From NCBI GenBank assembly GCA_023426545.1, contig JAFAAN010000078.1:1-18103 (forward strand): a stretch of DNA of 18,103 nt, in the 5' to 3' direction. The DNA comes from Pseudomonadota bacterium (lineage in GTDB: Bacteria; Myxococcota; Myxococcia; Myxococcales; Myxococcaceae). The notes under the pieces were generated by a model that saw only the letters and a list, made by a program, of their open reading frames with translations, was not told the DNA's origin and did no database searches. The position numbers and the translations under genes are program-made. Positions 6,977 to 14,778 of the stretch are shown piece after piece; position 1 is the first letter of the stretch; each line of letters opens with the position of its first letter.

Positions 6977-8875
6977 ATGTCCCTGCGGCAACTCCTGTTC
7001 GGCAGGCCCATCCCCAGCGAGCAGGCGGAAGAAGAGAAGATTGGCTCGCTGACGGGCATCCCCGTGCTCGGGCTCGACGCGCTGGCCTCCGCGGCATACG
7101 GCCCCGAGGCCGCGCTCACCGCGATGCTCGTCCTGGGCAACGGAGCGCCGCGCTACATCGGATTCCTCACCAGCGTCATCGTGGCGCTGCTGCTGGTGGT
7201 CCAGTTCTCCTACCGGCAGACCATCGCCGCGTACCCCGACGGCGGCGGCTCGTTCTCCGTGGCCCGGGCGAACCTGGGGGTGAAGCCGGCGCTGCTGGCC
7301 GCCTCCGCGCTGGCCCTGGACTACGTGCTCAACGTCGCGGTGGCGATTTCAGCCGGCGTGGGAGCACTCGTCTCCGCGGTCCCCAGCCTCTTCCCCTATA
7401 CCTTGCCGCTGTGTCTGCTCCTGCTGGGCTTCCTCATGGTGATGAACCTTCGCGGCGTCCGCGCCGCGGGCACCGCCTTCATGCTGCCCACCTACCTCTT
7501 CGTCGGCTGCCTGGGCATCACCTTGCTCATCGGCGCCTGGAAGGTGCTGAGTTCTGGAGGCAGCCCCGCGCCCGTCACGGGGCCGCCCCCGCTCCCCGCG
7601 AGCACCGCCACCGCGAGCCTGTGGCTGCTGATGCACGCCTTCGCGAACGGCTGCACGGCGATGACAGGCATCGAGGCTGTCAGCAACGGCGTCCCCATCT
7701 TCCGCGAGCCCCGCGTGCGCAACGCCCGGCGGACCCTGATGGGCATCGTCGGCATCCTGGTGCTGCTGCTCTGCGGAGTCGCGTGGATGAGCCATGCCTA
7801 CGGGATTGGAGCGACCCCGCCAGGCCAGGCGGGCTACCAGAGCGTGCTCTCCCAGGTCGTCGCCGCCGTCGCTGGCCGCGGCGTCTTCTATTACGTGACG
7901 CTGGCGTCCATCGTCTGTGTGCTGTGCCTGTCCGCCAACACGAGCTTCGCGGACTTCCCCCGCCTGTGCAGGGCACTGGCGCTCGACAACAACCTGCCCT
8001 CCGCCTTCGCGCACGTGGGCCAGCGGCTCGTGTACTCCACGGGCATCATCACCCTCTCGCTGCTGGCCGCCGCGCTGCTGGTGGTCTTCAATGGCGTGAC
8101 GGACCACCTCATCCCCCTGTTCGCGGTGGGGGCCCTGTCAGCCTTCACGCTGTCCCAGCTCGGCATGGTGGTGCACTGGCGCCGCATGCGTGGGCCTTCC
8201 GTGCGCCGGTTCCAGTGGATCAACGGCGTGGGCGCGGTCTGCACGGCCACGGCCCTGAGCGTGGTGGCGACGGCCAAGTTCCTGGAGGGCGCCTGGCTGA
8301 CCGTCATCTTCATTCCCCTGGCCTACGCGCTGCTGCGGACGAACCGCCGCCACACGGAGCGCGTCCACGCCGCCACGGCGACGCACCACCCCATCCCCGT
8401 ACGCCCGCTCGCCGCGCCCGTGGTGGTGGTGCCCCTGCGGAGCCTGGACCTGGTGGCACAGAAGGGGCTGCGCCTGGCGCTGTCCATGTCCCCGGACGTG
8501 TACGCCGTCCAGGTGCGGGGGCAACCGGATGCGTCGGACGAGCTACAGCAGCGCTGGGAGTGGCAGGTGGCCGCTCCGCTCCGCGAGGCGGGGCTCCCGG
8601 TGCCTCGGCTGGACGTGCTCGTGCCGTCATACCGGCAGCTCGTGGACCCCTTGCTGGGCTATGTCCAGCGGCTCGCCGCGGAGCATCCACACCGATATGT
8701 CGCGGTGCTCGTGCCGGAGCTCGTCGAGCGCCGCTGGCATCACTTCTTCATTCCCAGCCACACCGCAACGCTCTTGAAGATGATGTTCCTGCTCCGCGGC
8801 GGCCCCCACATCATCATCATCAACACGCCCTGGTACCTGAGCGTCCTGCGGCGGAAGCATGCGCCCGAGCATTGA
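6977..8875 (+). CDS. APC-superfamily permease, KimA-like potassium transporter
   Basis: The 632-residue protein has about twelve hydrophobic segments (about residues 25-475) and a cytoplasmic C-terminal domain of about 150 residues. It resembles Bacillus KimA (YdaO) along its length: GLDALASAAYGPE (33-45), SYRQTIAAYPDGGGSFSVA (78-96), LALDYVLNVAVAISAG (112-127) and, later, GCTAMTGIEAVSNGVP. Asp34, Tyr41, Asp115 and Tyr116 align by eye with KimA Asp36, Tyr43, Asp117 and Tyr118, residues reported as important for K+/H+ symport. The expected role is high-affinity potassium uptake across the inner membrane. ATG 6977 was chosen; an in-frame TTG two codons upstream (6971) is possible, and neither has a good Shine-Dalgarno. 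The gene stands alone, divergent from the methyltransferase operon and convergent with the thaumatin-like gene. Other substrates of the APC family cannot be excluded. Confidence 0.85.
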   Translation: MSLRQLLFGRPIPSEQAEEEKIGSLTGIPVLGLDALASAAYGPEAALTAMLVLGNGAPRYIGFLTSVIVALLLVVQFSYRQTIAAYPDGGGSFSVARANLGVKPALLAASALALDYVLNVAVAISAGVGALVSAVPSLFPYTLPLCLLLLGFLMVMNLRGVRAAGTAFMLPTYLFVGCLGITLLIGAWKVLSSGGSPAPVTGPPPLPASTATASLWLLMHAFANGCTAMTGIEAVSNGVPIFREPRVRNARRTLMGIVGILVLLLCGVAWMSHAYGIGATPPGQAGYQSVLSQVVAAVAGRGVFYYVTLASIVCVLCLSANTSFADFPRLCRALALDNNLPSAFAHVGQRLVYSTGIITLSLLAAALLVVFNGVTDHLIPLFAVGALSAFTLSQLGMVVHWRRMRGPSVRRFQWINGVGAVCTATALSVVATAKFLEGAWLTVIFIPLAYALLRTNRRHTERVHAATATHHPIPVRPLAAPVVVVPLRSLDLVAQKGLRLALSMSPDVYAVQVRGQPDASDELQQRWEWQVAAPLREAGLPVPRLDVLVPSYRQLVDPLLGYVQRLAAEHPHRYVAVLVPELVERRWHHFFIPSHTATLLKMMFLLRGGPHIIIINTPWYLSVLRRKHAPEH

Positions 8876-8891
8876 CCCGCGCGAGCACGCA

Positions 8892-8903
8892 CCGCCGCGG
8901 CGG
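8892..8903. terminator. Possible bidirectional terminator between convergent genes
   Basis: A perfect 12-base palindrome, CCGCCGCGGCGG, lies in the 36-base gap between the stops of the transporter (8875) and the thaumatin-like gene (8912). It could fold on either transcript, but there is no T-tract and a perfect palindrome leaves no loop without opening base pairs. Confidence 0.35.
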
Positions 8904-8911
8904 GGGCTTGC

Positions 8912-9835
8912 TCAGGCGAGGTTCTTCATGCGGACGACGAGGTTCTTGTCGCCGCTGCCCAGCGTGCTCGCATCGTCGGTGGGGATGACGTAGCCCTCAT
9001 CCGCCCCCACGTGCTTCCGGTAGAAGTCCACGACGCTGGCGTCCTGGACGTTGGACGTGGTGCTCTTCTTGATGCCGTATGCGGAGCCATCCGCGTTGCG
9101 CGCCTTGATGGCGTCCGGCGCGGAGGCCAGCAGGTCGTCGTGCGTGCCCGACACCCGCCCGCCCTCCTCCGGCTGAATGGTCATCGACGCGTTGTGGCCC
9201 TCGATGTAGCTCACGTCGTAGTACGTCTTGCCGAAGCCGCCGTCGAACTTGACCTCGCCCAGCGTGGCCGCGCTGCCATCCCCCGCCGTGCTCCGGAAGT
9301 TGCCGGACCAGTTCTCCGGGAACTGCACCGTCCGCGTCTTGCCCGGCTCCAAGGTGATGGAGTCCAGCGTCTTCTCCCCCGCGTTGGGCGTGAACTGGAT
9401 GGTCATGGGCGACTTGCCATCGTTGGAGAAGGTGATGGTGTTGCCCTCCTTCGACACACCCGGCGCGGCCGAAGCGGCGGCGGGCTCGGGCTGGTCCACG
9501 CCCTGCGGTGCAGGCGCGGCGCCCGCACCGTCCAGGGCCGCCGCTGGCCGCGCGCCGCCCTGTGGCGCCTGGACGCCTTCACCGCCCAGGACGCGGGAGA
9601 CGTCGGTCAACATCCGCGCCAGCCCGGTGAGACGCTGCGCCAGCGCCTCCACGCCGTGCCCCTTCGCCGCGCCGCCCGGCGCATCGAACCCATCGCTCTG
9701 GAGCAGCTGACGCAGCGGCTCGAGCTGGCGCATTCCGGTGATGGCCGGCCGCGGATTCGCGGGGCGCTCGATTCCGGAGGCGCTCGAGAGGGAGGGGCTG
9801 GAAACGCACGAACGGGAAACGGGGGAGAGCGCCAT
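8912..9835 (-). CDS. Thaumatin/BYS1-like beta-rich protein with myxobacterial-type N-terminal region
   Basis: The 307-residue product has two parts. Residues 1-125 are Ser/Pro/Ala-rich with a helical segment (about 35-85, including LRQLLQSDGFDA and LARMLTDVSRVLG) and no signal peptide. Residues 128-307 form a beta-rich domain: ITLEPGKTRTVQFPENWSGN (160-179), YYDVSYIEGHNASM (205-218) and a closing GSGDKNLVVRM (294-304). These resemble thaumatin-like or BYS1-type proteins found in fungi and some bacteria; this is a pattern-level guess. Such proteins are usually secreted, so the lack of a signal peptide implies a non-classical route or an internal role. ATG 9835 was chosen because GAGGA precedes it by 8 bases and upstream in-frame sequence (to 10069) has no coding character. 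Function is unknown. Confidence 0.7.
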   Translation of the reverse strand: MALSPVSRSCVSSPSLSSASGIERPANPRPAITGMRQLEPLRQLLQSDGFDAPGGAAKGHGVEALAQRLTGLARMLTDVSRVLGGEGVQAPQGGARPAAALDGAGAAPAPQGVDQPEPAAASAAPGVSKEGNTITFSNDGKSPMTIQFTPNAGEKTLDSITLEPGKTRTVQFPENWSGNFRSTAGDGSAATLGEVKFDGGFGKTYYDVSYIEGHNASMTIQPEEGGRVSGTHDDLLASAPDAIKARNADGSAYGIKKSTTSNVQDASVVDFYRKHVGADEGYVIPTDDASTLGSGDKNLVVRMKNLA

Positions 9836-10117
9836 GAGAGGGGTCCTCGGCTCGGGGTGGATGCCGAGGCGTAAAGCAGGCGTCGTGCCATTCCCCACAT
9901 ACGCACCGGGGCTCCGACAACCTGCTGAAATCGCTCGGACGCACTCGCCCCATCCCCCTGGAGCGCAACGCCTGGAACGGCGTCCTCCTGGTGACTGCGC
10001 TCCCGCCTGATGTCTCCAGTCACCACCTTCGCGCCACGCGCCTCTGCCACCAGCCCACTGGAATGCCACACGGCGCCCACGGTTGACTGGAGCCCCTGCT
10101 CACGGAGGCTCCACCTC
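9836..10117. promoter_or_regulatory. Divergent intergenic region without a gene
   Basis: These 282 bases lie between the thaumatin-like gene (minus) and the small lipoprotein gene (plus). Open frames crossing it have no coherent protein character. Promoters for both genes are expected here, but no consensus site or strong repeat was found. Confidence 0.4.
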
Positions 10118-10324
10118 ATGCGCCGTCTGACCGCCACTCCCCTGCTCACGCTCCTGGGTTGTGGCTACGTGCAGGTTGGAGTGCCTGGCGGAACCGTCGA
10201 CCTGGGGCGCCCTCGGGATGCGACCATCGGTGTCTGGGTGTCGCCCCCACGGGCTGGGACGCTGGAGGAAGCGCCGGAGCGCGAGCACCAGACACCGGCC
10301 GATGACGACGCGGCGAAGCCCTGA
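10118..10324 (+). CDS. Small lipoprotein, hypothetical
   Basis: This 68-residue product begins MRR, followed by a very short hydrophobic stretch ending in the lipobox LLGC, with Cys15 as the predicted lipidated residue. The mature peptide of about 54 residues starts CGYVQVGVPGG and becomes acidic and hydrophilic near the end (EEAPEREHQ). ATG 10118 has GGAGG about 9 bases upstream (10104-10108); the same frame opens earlier at 10010 but without signal-peptide character. It faces the GNAT gene, with 9 bases between stop codons, and is divergent from the thaumatin-like gene. No family is recognised. Confidence 0.6.
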   Translation: MRRLTATPLLTLLGCGYVQVGVPGGTVDLGRPRDATIGVWVSPPRAGTLEEAPEREHQTPADDDAAKP

Positions 10325-10333
10325 GGCAGGGGC

Positions 10334-10963
10334 CTACAGCAGCCGCTGCCCCAGCACGTCGAACGCCTCCAGGAGGCTGGCGGCGGCGGGACTGGCCGGG
10401 TACTCCTCCGCCAGCAACGTCCAGAGCATGGTGTCGCGGTAATCGCCGTCAGGTGCCAGCAAGCGTTTGCGCAACGTGCCCTCATGCGTGAAGCCGAGCT
10501 TGCGGGCCACCGCGGCGCTCCGGACATTGCGTGGGTCACAGTGAATCTCCACACGGCGGACGCCCTCCAGCTCGAATGCGACTCGCGTGAGCGCCGCCGC
10601 GACTTCGGTCGCCAGCCCCTGTCCGATGTGCTCGGCCGCAATCCAATAGCCAATCTCCCGAGCGCCCTCCCCCCCGCGAGTATGCAGGCCGGAGCCGCCC
10701 AGGACCTCCCTGCCGCTGCGGTCGAGCACGGCATAGGTGAAGTCCTGTCCCAGGTCGAAGAGGCCGCGGAAGCGCCGGAAGACGGCGGCCTGCTGCGTCA
10801 CGCTCATCGGGTAGTGCCGCGCCCACTCCATCCAGGGGCGCAGGTGTTCGAGGCTCGATTCGATGGCGCGGAGCGCGCGTGCTGCGTCCGCGGGTGACCA
10901 GCAGCGAATCAGCGTTCGCGGGGTCTGAAGGGTGTACGCGGGCCCGTTGAGAGTCGGAGTCAT
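10334..10963 (-). CDS. GNAT family N-acetyltransferase (RimJ/RimL-like)
   Basis: The 209-residue product shows the layout of ribosomal-protein-type GNAT enzymes: TPRTLIRCWSPADAARA near the N terminus, then strands and the acetyl-CoA pyrophosphate loop in EIGYWIAAEHIGQGLATEVA, where the QGLATE stretch stands for the Q/RxxGxG/A motif. VRRVEIHCDPRNVRSAAVAR followed by KLGFTHEGTLR is the classic RimJ/RimL C-terminal pattern (N-x-x-S-A-x-V-A-x-K-L-G-F). It probably transfers acetyl from acetyl-CoA to an amine of a protein, peptide or small molecule in the cytoplasm. ATG 10963 lies right before the family-like sequence but has no Shine-Dalgarno; the frame continues upstream to 11029. The gene faces the small lipoprotein gene and has no evident operon partner. 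Confidence 0.9.
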   Translation of the reverse strand: MTPTLNGPAYTLQTPRTLIRCWSPADAARALRAIESSLEHLRPWMEWARHYPMSVTQQAAVFRRFRGLFDLGQDFTYAVLDRSGREVLGGSGLHTRGGEGAREIGYWIAAEHIGQGLATEVAAALTRVAFELEGVRRVEIHCDPRNVRSAAVARKLGFTHEGTLRKRLLAPDGDYRDTMLWTLLAEEYPASPAAASLLEAFDVLGQRLL

Positions 10964-11446
10964 GATGAACTGGGGGAGGCGCTGGCAATGCGAACGGACA
11001 TAGGAGCGGGGAATGGAGCACGCGGACAAGCTCCACCGCGATTGTGCCGAGAGAACAGCGTGACCGGCGCCACATGCGCCATCAGCCGCGCGTCCTCACA
11101 GCGCTTCACCAGCGACTCGCCGTCGACGCAGGACAGCTCCGCCGAGGTGTGCCGACAGGGAAGCACCTGGGGAGATGGAGGAGGATGGGCGGGGTCTCCA
11201 CACCCCGGCGGCAAGCCCGCCACCACGCGTTTCCTCCCCAGCCCCGGGGCGTTCGATGGCCTCTTCATCTCGCGTCTCCGCACGTGGAGCGTGTGGCAAA
11301 CCAGCCCGCGTGACGCCAGCGACAGGGCTTTATTCAAGGCGCTGGCGTTTTCGCTCCTCCGACCCGAAGCGCGCAGCCCGGAAGCATGCCCCCGGGCGGA
11401 TGAAGGTCGTCTCGTCGTTGGCCCTCGGTGGCGCGCCGGCCCAAGC
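10964..11446. other. 483-base region without a convincing gene
   Basis: The region lies between the GNAT start and the stop of the large lipoprotein gene. Open frames exist on both strands but none resembles a known family. The best candidate is a minus-strand frame with ATG at 11268 preceded by CGGAG, containing a short stretch with reasonable codon bias at about 11165-11045 (for example AELSCVDGESLVKRCEDARL) that runs without a clear end into the GNAT start. It may be a gene remnant. Confidence 0.35.
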
Positions 11447-14053
11447 CTACGGCCCGGCCACCACCTCGTGCGACTGGGACGCCCTCACTCCATCGCCCGA
11501 CACATGCACCTCTAGAGTGCCCGTCCGCGCGGCGCGGAAGTAGAACACGGCTTCCTGCTGTGGCCCCTCCAGCGACAGCATGCCGAGCTGCGCCAGGGGC
11601 TGCGTACACGCCGCATCCCTGAAGAACGTCACCGCTCCCTCCGAGCCCTGAGTCTCCAGTCTCAGCATGGCGGAGGCCAGGGCGGCGAGGTTGCCCAGCG
11701 GGTCCTGGCTCTGCACCACCAGGGCCTCCGAGCAGGCGCCCGCGGCCACCACCTGCGGCGGCGTCAGGAACGCCACCCGCTCCGCCGCGCCCGCTTCCAC
11801 GACCACGTCGAAGGTAGCCCCCGGGAGCGTGGCTGGGTCATACCCCATGCCGCTGATGTGATTGCGGCTGATGATGTTGCCGCCGCCCAGGTCGGAGATG
11901 GCCGCCTGATAGGGGGCGCCGTTGGCCACCGCGCCGTGGTGCAACGTGTTCTCCACCACGACCAGCCCCGTGGACCGGGAGAGCGGACCGCCGCCCGCCT
12001 CCTCCTGCACCAGGTCGATGCCGATGTCGTTCGACTCCAGCGTGTTGCCTCGGATGAGGATGCCCTCGCACAGCGGGATGCCATACTCCGGCCCGCCGTA
12101 GACCAGGATGCCAGCGGCCACATAGCCGGGCCCCGAGTAGGCGTTGCCGCTCACCACGTTCCCCACCAGCTGCCCCGTGGCGCCCGCGCTCAGGAAGACG
12201 CCGTTCCTCGCGATATGCGCCACCGGCCCGCCCCCCTCCACCACGTTGTCCTCCACGGCCATCACCACCCTGCCCGAGCCCATGATGCCGATCTTCTGAT
12301 AGCCGGCGACGTGGTTGCGGCGGACCTCCACCTGCGTCGCCTGGGCCGCGTCCTCGGCATTCCGCACATCGATGGCCACGCCCTCCTGACAGGTCCCCAG
12401 CTCCCCGTTCTGGCGCACGTCCCATACACGGCTGTCGGTGATGGAGCCGCTCGCCCCGACGAAGCGGATGCCTCCCAGCAGTTGCTCGCCGTCATCGCAT
12501 GCGACGTCCGTGAGTCCGCGCGCCTCCACCGTCACGTCGCGGACATGGGCCGTATCGCCCCGGTTGCGCAGCACGGCGCCCTGGAAGCGGCCCCCCTCCG
12601 GGTCCACCGCCGTCACCACGTGCCCCGCACCATCGAAGGTGTACCCATCCGGGACGTACACCGTGCCTTCGGTGGTGCAGTCGGCCGTCAACGTCACCCG
12701 TGTTTCATCCAGGCGGGCGGAGCAGGGAGGAAAGGCTCCACATTCCCGGCCCGCCCATTGGACCTGGTAGGTGTGCATCGCGCTCATCCCCGAGGCGTTG
12801 GTGACGGTGAGCCGCACGGAGGGCGCCCGCTCCGGCGGGACGCAGGACGGCTCGGACCAGCGCACCTCCCCTTGCGTGCCTTGCTGGAACGACGCCCCCA
12901 AGAGGCCCGTGTTAGCCGTCCAAGCGAAGGTGAGCGGCTCGCCGCGAGGGTCCTCCGCCACCGCGTGGAGCAGGACCACGTCCCCGCTCACGGCCTCGGT
13001 CCGTGACTGGGACACGGAGACGATGATGGGCGGCAGCCGCTGCACCACACACAGGTCCACCACGCCCTCCCGCGCACCTCCCCAGCCGTCGCTCACCACG
13101 ACACGCAGCTGGCACGCCCCGCAGGCCCCCACTGGCGGCGAGGCCGGCGTGAAGCGCGGCGACGCGGCGCTCGCGTCGTCAAAGTCGCCGTCACAGCTCG
13201 CCGTCCATGCGTACGAAAGCGCGTCTCCATCATCGTCCCAGCCCTGCGAATGGAGCTGGACGGAGCTGCCGTAGGGGACCTCCGCGGCGGGCTGAGAACC
13301 GAGCTCCACCAGCAGGGGCCAGCGGTTGAGGTGGCTTACCGCGTCCTCACCGAAGCCATGGTCCGTGGCCACCCGCACGGGGACGTCCAGCACCGAGGCC
13401 ACGCCCTCCGAGTTCGTCACCTGGAGCGTCAACGTGACAAGCCCTGACTCGCCGGGCGCCGTCCAAACGGGTGCCGCGCTCCGCGGGTCGCTGAAGCTCC
13501 CGGCCGGGGCGCGCCAGTCGAATGTCAACGGCTCACCCCGAGCGGCGTCCTCCGCCACGGCCCGGAGCGCCACCTGCCGCCCCGGCCGCACCTCCGCGAC
13601 CGACGCCAGGACCGCGTCGATGATGGGCGCCACATGCGTCGGTGGGTGACCGGGCGTGGAGGGCCTGGGCACCAGAACGGCCAGGGCCGTCCGATGAGCC
13701 GCCAATGCGATGTCCGCGAGCTCGACCTGCGCCACGACACCGCCGCCCTCCCCCACCACCGTGGCGCGCACGCGGGCCTCATCTCCGGAGGCAATCCCCC
13801 GCATCAGCCCCTGCCACAGGCCGCCCTCGCCACCGAGCACGGCGTCAACCGCGCTGCCACTTCCAGGCGTGACGGCGGCTCGCACCTCCGTGACGGGTGT
13901 GGCTTCCATCGAGCGAGGCAGCACCACCAGCACCCGCACCGACGCGGAGGGCTCCAAGCCGATGGGCGGCGAATCCTCCAGGCGGCAGCCCGTCGCGGCC
14001 AGCAACAACACGCCCGCCAGGCGGAGCAGGTGCAGCGTGTCCACAGGCTTCAT
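11447..14053 (-). CDS. Large lipoprotein with Ig/PKD-like domains and a right-handed parallel beta-helix
   Basis: The 868-residue product starts with a lipoprotein signal peptide, LLLAATGC with Cys23. Residues 35-130 form a beta-rich domain. Three Ig/PKD-type domains follow (about 145-230, 245-337, 340-433), with motifs such as GEPLTFDWRAPAG, DDDGDALSYAWTASC and GEPLTFAWTANTG. Residues about 445-745 are a parallel beta-helix, with recurrent short turns (VEVRRNHVAGYQKIGIM, LVGNVVSGNAYSG, ILIRGNTLESNDIGID, IISRNHISGMG). The last ~110 residues form an invasin-like Ig domain (VTFFRDAACTQPL, then AVFYFRAARTGTLEVHVSG), common in myxobacterial surface proteins. It should be anchored in the outer membrane; the helix may bind or degrade polysaccharide, but no catalytic residues can be named. 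ATG 14053 follows GGAGGA; the frame extends to 14191 without coding character. Confidence 0.88.
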   Translation of the reverse strand: MKPVDTLHLLRLAGVLLLAATGCRLEDSPPIGLEPSASVRVLVVLPRSMEATPVTEVRAAVTPGSGSAVDAVLGGEGGLWQGLMRGIASGDEARVRATVVGEGGGVVAQVELADIALAAHRTALAVLVPRPSTPGHPPTHVAPIIDAVLASVAEVRPGRQVALRAVAEDAARGEPLTFDWRAPAGSFSDPRSAAPVWTAPGESGLVTLTLQVTNSEGVASVLDVPVRVATDHGFGEDAVSHLNRWPLLVELGSQPAAEVPYGSSVQLHSQGWDDDGDALSYAWTASCDGDFDDASAASPRFTPASPPVGACGACQLRVVVSDGWGGAREGVVDLCVVQRLPPIIVSVSQSRTEAVSGDVVLLHAVAEDPRGEPLTFAWTANTGLLGASFQQGTQGEVRWSEPSCVPPERAPSVRLTVTNASGMSAMHTYQVQWAGRECGAFPPCSARLDETRVTLTADCTTEGTVYVPDGYTFDGAGHVVTAVDPEGGRFQGAVLRNRGDTAHVRDVTVEARGLTDVACDDGEQLLGGIRFVGASGSITDSRVWDVRQNGELGTCQEGVAIDVRNAEDAAQATQVEVRRNHVAGYQKIGIMGSGRVVMAVEDNVVEGGGPVAHIARNGVFLSAGATGQLVGNVVSGNAYSGPGYVAAGILVYGGPEYGIPLCEGILIRGNTLESNDIGIDLVQEEAGGGPLSRSTGLVVVENTLHHGAVANGAPYQAAISDLGGGNIISRNHISGMGYDPATLPGATFDVVVEAGAAERVAFLTPPQVVAAGACSEALVVQSQDPLGNLAALASAMLRLETQGSEGAVTFFRDAACTQPLAQLGMLSLEGPQQEAVFYFRAARTGTLEVHVSGDGVRASQSHEVVAGP

Positions 14054-14778
14054 GGCGGCATCCTCCAATCGGACACAGAGACAGAAAACCGGACAGGGGT
14101 GCCCCCAGGCACCAGGAGCCTGGCATCCATGCAACGCGTCAGCGGGTCTTCCGGCGAGCCCCCCCGCAGTGCAACGCCCCGTCGACTGCACAACGGGCGC
14201 TCCGCGCTCCTCCTCAGACTACCAGGACTTACCTCGCGGACACGCTCTCCCCACCCATGGCCCGCACCGAGCGGCTATCCACATTGAGCGACAGCACCAC
14301 CCGAAACGCCCATGTTGTCCTGCACGGCCACACACGCCATGCCCTTTCAGTCGGGCTCGGCTGCAGCAACGGCATCACGTCTCTCACCGATGCAACCTGC
14401 GACGTTCCGGTTGACGCGAAGCGGCGCGGCGTCACAAGCGGGCCCGTGAGAACATGCAACGAAAAAACAAATACAACCCAATCTCACTCAATCCCAACCA
14501 AACAGTGCCACGGCCGTGGCGCTCCGCAAGCCCCGACGGAGCGAGTGCACGAATTCCACCGCTTTCCACGCCCTGGAGACGCCCCGCTGAGAGAGAGGCA
14601 GCGCGTCCAGACTGTTGGATTGCAAGTGATTGAGACGACCTTGGGGAGGGCTGTGCCGCGAAGGGCTTCTTCCCCAGGTTGCCCGAGGCTCGTCAATCTC
14701 AGTCAGGCTGCCGGCCGCTGTAACACGGCTCGAACAGTGTGAGCGATTGATTCCAGCGAGCCTCGACAGGAGAGGCGA
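14054..14778. promoter_or_regulatory. 725-base divergent non-coding region with a palindrome
   Basis: This region lies between the large lipoprotein (minus) and the chitinase (plus). Several open frames cross it but none has codon bias or recognisable protein features. Around 14455-14505 the sequence becomes A/C-rich and much lower in G+C than its surroundings, directly next to a perfect 14-base palindrome (14507-14520). It presumably holds promoters and operators for both secreted-protein genes. No sigma-54 site with correct spacing was found. Confidence 0.5.
14507..14520. repeat. Perfect palindrome, candidate operator
   Basis: GCCACGGCCGTGGC is its own reverse complement; with one mismatched pair per arm the symmetry extends to 20 bases (14504-14523). 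It borders the low-G+C pocket in the chitinase/lipoprotein divergent region. A dimeric regulator site or a hairpin are both possible. Confidence 0.4.

Noticed and set aside
6868..8988. 706-codon plus-strand frame overlapping the transporter
   Set aside because: It is in another phase from the KimA-like gene, is Arg/Pro-rich and has no membrane segments; the transporter frame is clearly the real one.
14117..14131. Sigma-54-like TGGCA...GCA sequence
   Set aside because: The spacing between GG and GC is 7 bases rather than the required 10.
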